From Chromatiales bacterium (GTDB lineage: Bacteria; Pseudomonadota; Gammaproteobacteria; Chromatiales; Chromatiaceae): DNA of 8,059 nt. The stretch covers positions 1 to 8,059 of the forward strand of contig JAHEIA010000130.1 of NCBI GenBank assembly GCA_024639625.1, in the 5' to 3' direction. Made by a program: the position numbers and the translations under genes. The first letter of the stretch is position 1. The number at the start of each line of letters is the position of its first letter. Positions 6,661 through 8,059 of the stretch are shown piece after piece. The notes below the pieces were generated by a model. That model was not told the DNA's origin. It saw nothing but the letters and a program-made list of their open reading frames with translations, and ran no database searches.

Positions 6661-6664
6661 TCAT
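6464..6664 (-). CDS. Doubtful 66-residue ORF bridging metG and rsxA
   Basis: The ATG at 6664 overlaps the metG stop in an ATGA junction, and the TAG at 6466-6464 ends 5 nt before the rsxA GTG. The ORF thus fills the whole spacer. The predicted protein is rich in Pro, Arg and Ala (for example [14 protein letters not shown]) with no signal peptide, membrane segment, domain or motif that I recognise. GC-rich DNA often leaves such frames open by chance, and the composition looks like that. Only the junction geometry supports it. It could be a coupling leader that brings ribosomes to rsxA rather than a functional protein. Confidence 0.2.
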   Translation of the reverse strand: MKRHGGSPALAITRPLPPFSAVERKPAAPGAKRSMPRYISPYPPWLCAARPAPTMGVGLKPIRVNG

Positions 6665-8059
6665 TTGACCTTCATGCCGGGTTTGGCGCCGGCGTCCGGG
6701 CTCAGTATGAAGAGCTCTTTGCCGCCCGCGCCCGCCGCCAGCACCATGCCGGAGGAGACGCCGAAGCGCATCTTCCGCGGCGCAAGATTGGCGACCATCA
6801 CGGTGAGACGACCCTCCAGGTCCGTCGGGTCGTAGGCCGACTTGATCCCGGCAAAAACGGTGCGCGTCTCCTCTCCCAGATCGAGGGTGAGTTCGAGCAA
6901 CTTGTCGGCGCCCTCGACTGCCTGCGCCGCTATGATCTTCGCGATACGCAGATCCACTTTCGCGAAGTCGCCGAAGTCGATGGTTTCGGCGATGGGGTCC
7001 TTGGTCAGATGACCCTCGGCCTGGGTCTCATGGGGCTCGGTCCGTTTTGCATCCTGGGCCGCCAGGTCTTGTCTTGAATCCGCCAGCATGGCCGCTACCG
7101 CCTGCGGATCGATGCGCGTCAGCAAGGGCTTGAAAGGGGCGATCCGGTGCCCGGTCAAGGGTGTCTGCAGCACGTCCCAGTCCAGGGGCGAGACTTGCAG
7201 AAACACCTCTGCATGTCCGGCAGTGGCAGGTAGGATCGGCCGCAGATAGCCGATCAGGATGCGGAACAGGTTGATCCCCATGGAACAAACTTGCTGCAAC
7301 TCGGTGCCGCGTTCACTGTCCTTCGCCAGCACCCAGGGCTTCTTTTCGTCGATGTACTGGTTCGCGCGGTCCGCGAGCGCCATGATTTCCCGCACCGCAC
7401 GGCTGAACTCGCGCTGCTCGTAGTGTCCTGCGATCGCAGCACCGGAGCCGACGAACTCGTCGAGCAGCGCCGGCTCGGCGACCTGTTCCGACAGGGTGCC
7501 GGCGAAGCGCTTGTGCAGGAACCCGGAGCAGCGGCTGGCAATGTTGACGACCTTGCCAACCAGATCCGCATTGACCCGCTGCACGAAGTCTTCCAGGTTG
7601 AGATCGATATCCTCCACCCCGGCCCCCAGCTTGGCGGCGAAGTAGTAGCGCAGATATTCTGGATTCAAGTGGTCGAGATAGGTGCGCGCCTTGATGAAGG
7701 TACCCCGGGACTTAGACATCTTTTGCCCGTCTACGGTGAGAAAACCGTGGGCGAACACCGCGCTGGGTTTACGGAATCCAGCGCCGTGCAGCATGGCGGG
7801 CCAGAACAGGCTATGAAAATTCAGGATGTCCTTGCCGATGAAATGGTACAGCTCGGTGCTCGATTCGCTGGCCCAGAAATCGTCGAACCGTAGGTCTTTG
7901 CGGCGGTCGCAGAGGTGCCGAAAGCTGGCCATGTAGCCGATGGGCGCATCCAACCACACATAAAAGTACTTGCCCGGGTGATCGGGGATCTCAAAGCCGA
8001 AATACGGCGCGTCACGCGAGATGTCCCAGGCCTGCAAGCCGGAAGAGAACCATTCGTCG
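6661..8059 (-). CDS. metG: Methionyl-tRNA synthetase, C-terminal two thirds (5' end outside window)
   Basis: This enzyme charges tRNA-Met with methionine using ATP in the cytoplasm. The visible part is 465 residues, entering the window at [17 protein letters not shown]. coli MetG is about 677 long. [15 protein letters not shown] (32-46) and [18 protein letters not shown] (73-90) belong to the catalytic domain, and the KMSKS loop is at 113-117. The anticodon-binding helical domain begins near [12 protein letters not shown] (154-165). The last 105 residues or so (from [12 protein letters not shown]) form the tRNA-binding dimerisation domain (Trbp111-like), ending with [13 protein letters not shown]. 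The frame continues past the right edge. A TTG at 8037 is internal, not a start. The HIGH motif and zinc-binding Cys lie outside the window. Confidence 0.98.
   Translation of the reverse strand, partial: DEWFSSGLQAWDISRDAPYFGFEIPDHPGKYFYVWLDAPIGYMASFRHLCDRRKDLRFDDFWASESSTELYHFIGKDILNFHSLFWPAMLHGAGFRKPSAVFAHGFLTVDGQKMSKSRGTFIKARTYLDHLNPEYLRYYFAAKLGAGVEDIDLNLEDFVQRVNADLVGKVVNIASRCSGFLHKRFAGTLSEQVAEPALLDEFVGSGAAIAGHYEQREFSRAVREIMALADRANQYIDEKKPWVLAKDSERGTELQQVCSMGINLFRILIGYLRPILPATAGHAEVFLQVSPLDWDVLQTPLTGHRIAPFKPLLTRIDPQAVAAMLADSRQDLAAQDAKRTEPHETQAEGHLTKDPIAETIDFGDFAKVDLRIAKIIAAQAVEGADKLLELTLDLGEETRTVFAGIKSAYDPTDLEGRLTVMVANLAPRKMRFGVSSGMVLAAGAGGKELFILSPDAGAKPGMKVK

Noticed and set aside
7291..7893. 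A 200-residue plus-strand ORF opposite metG
   Set aside because: It is the antisense of a highly conserved metG region, with no motif of its own.

Overview
This is a GC-rich window that fits a gammaproteobacterium. Every confident gene lies on the minus strand, and the order metG - rsxABCDGE - nth is the arrangement known from many Gammaproteobacteria. No species-level identification is possible from the sequence alone.

In minus-strand reading order (right to left), the window opens with the C-terminal two thirds of methionyl-tRNA synthetase (8059-6661). A spacer of about 200 nt follows, almost exactly filled by a doubtful 66-codon ORF. Next come six tightly packed genes, rsxA, rsxB, rsxC, rsxD, rsxG and rsxE (6458-1212), with gaps of 13 nt or less or short overlaps. 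They encode a complete Rsx/Rnf membrane electron-transfer complex. rsxA and rsxC appear to start with GTG. nth (1149-451) encodes endonuclease III, a [4Fe-4S] base-excision repair enzyme. An intergenic region of 203 nt follows, with a perfect 7-bp inverted repeat and possible promoter elements. Last is the 5' part of a small secreted Cys-repeat protein (247-1), cut by the left edge.

The Rsx proteins act as one complex. RsxC (NADH/FMN plus two ferredoxin-type clusters) and RsxB (Fe-S protein with a membrane anchor) pass electrons through RsxA, RsxE and RsxD in the membrane to RsxG (covalent FMN). In this clade the role is either keeping SoxR reduced or making low-potential electrons from the ion gradient. 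Neither soxR nor nitrogen-fixation genes lie in the window to decide between them. All expected cofactor residues are present.

The least ordinary part is the left end. It encodes a protein with a signal peptide, a GYMQLAEGKCGG junction and 12-residue repeats, each with one Cys. This matches the HvfA-type precursors modified on Cys by MNIO (DUF692) enzymes with a DUF2063 partner, linked to copper handling. The modifying enzymes, if present, would lie beyond the left edge. The rest of the window is conserved core genome.
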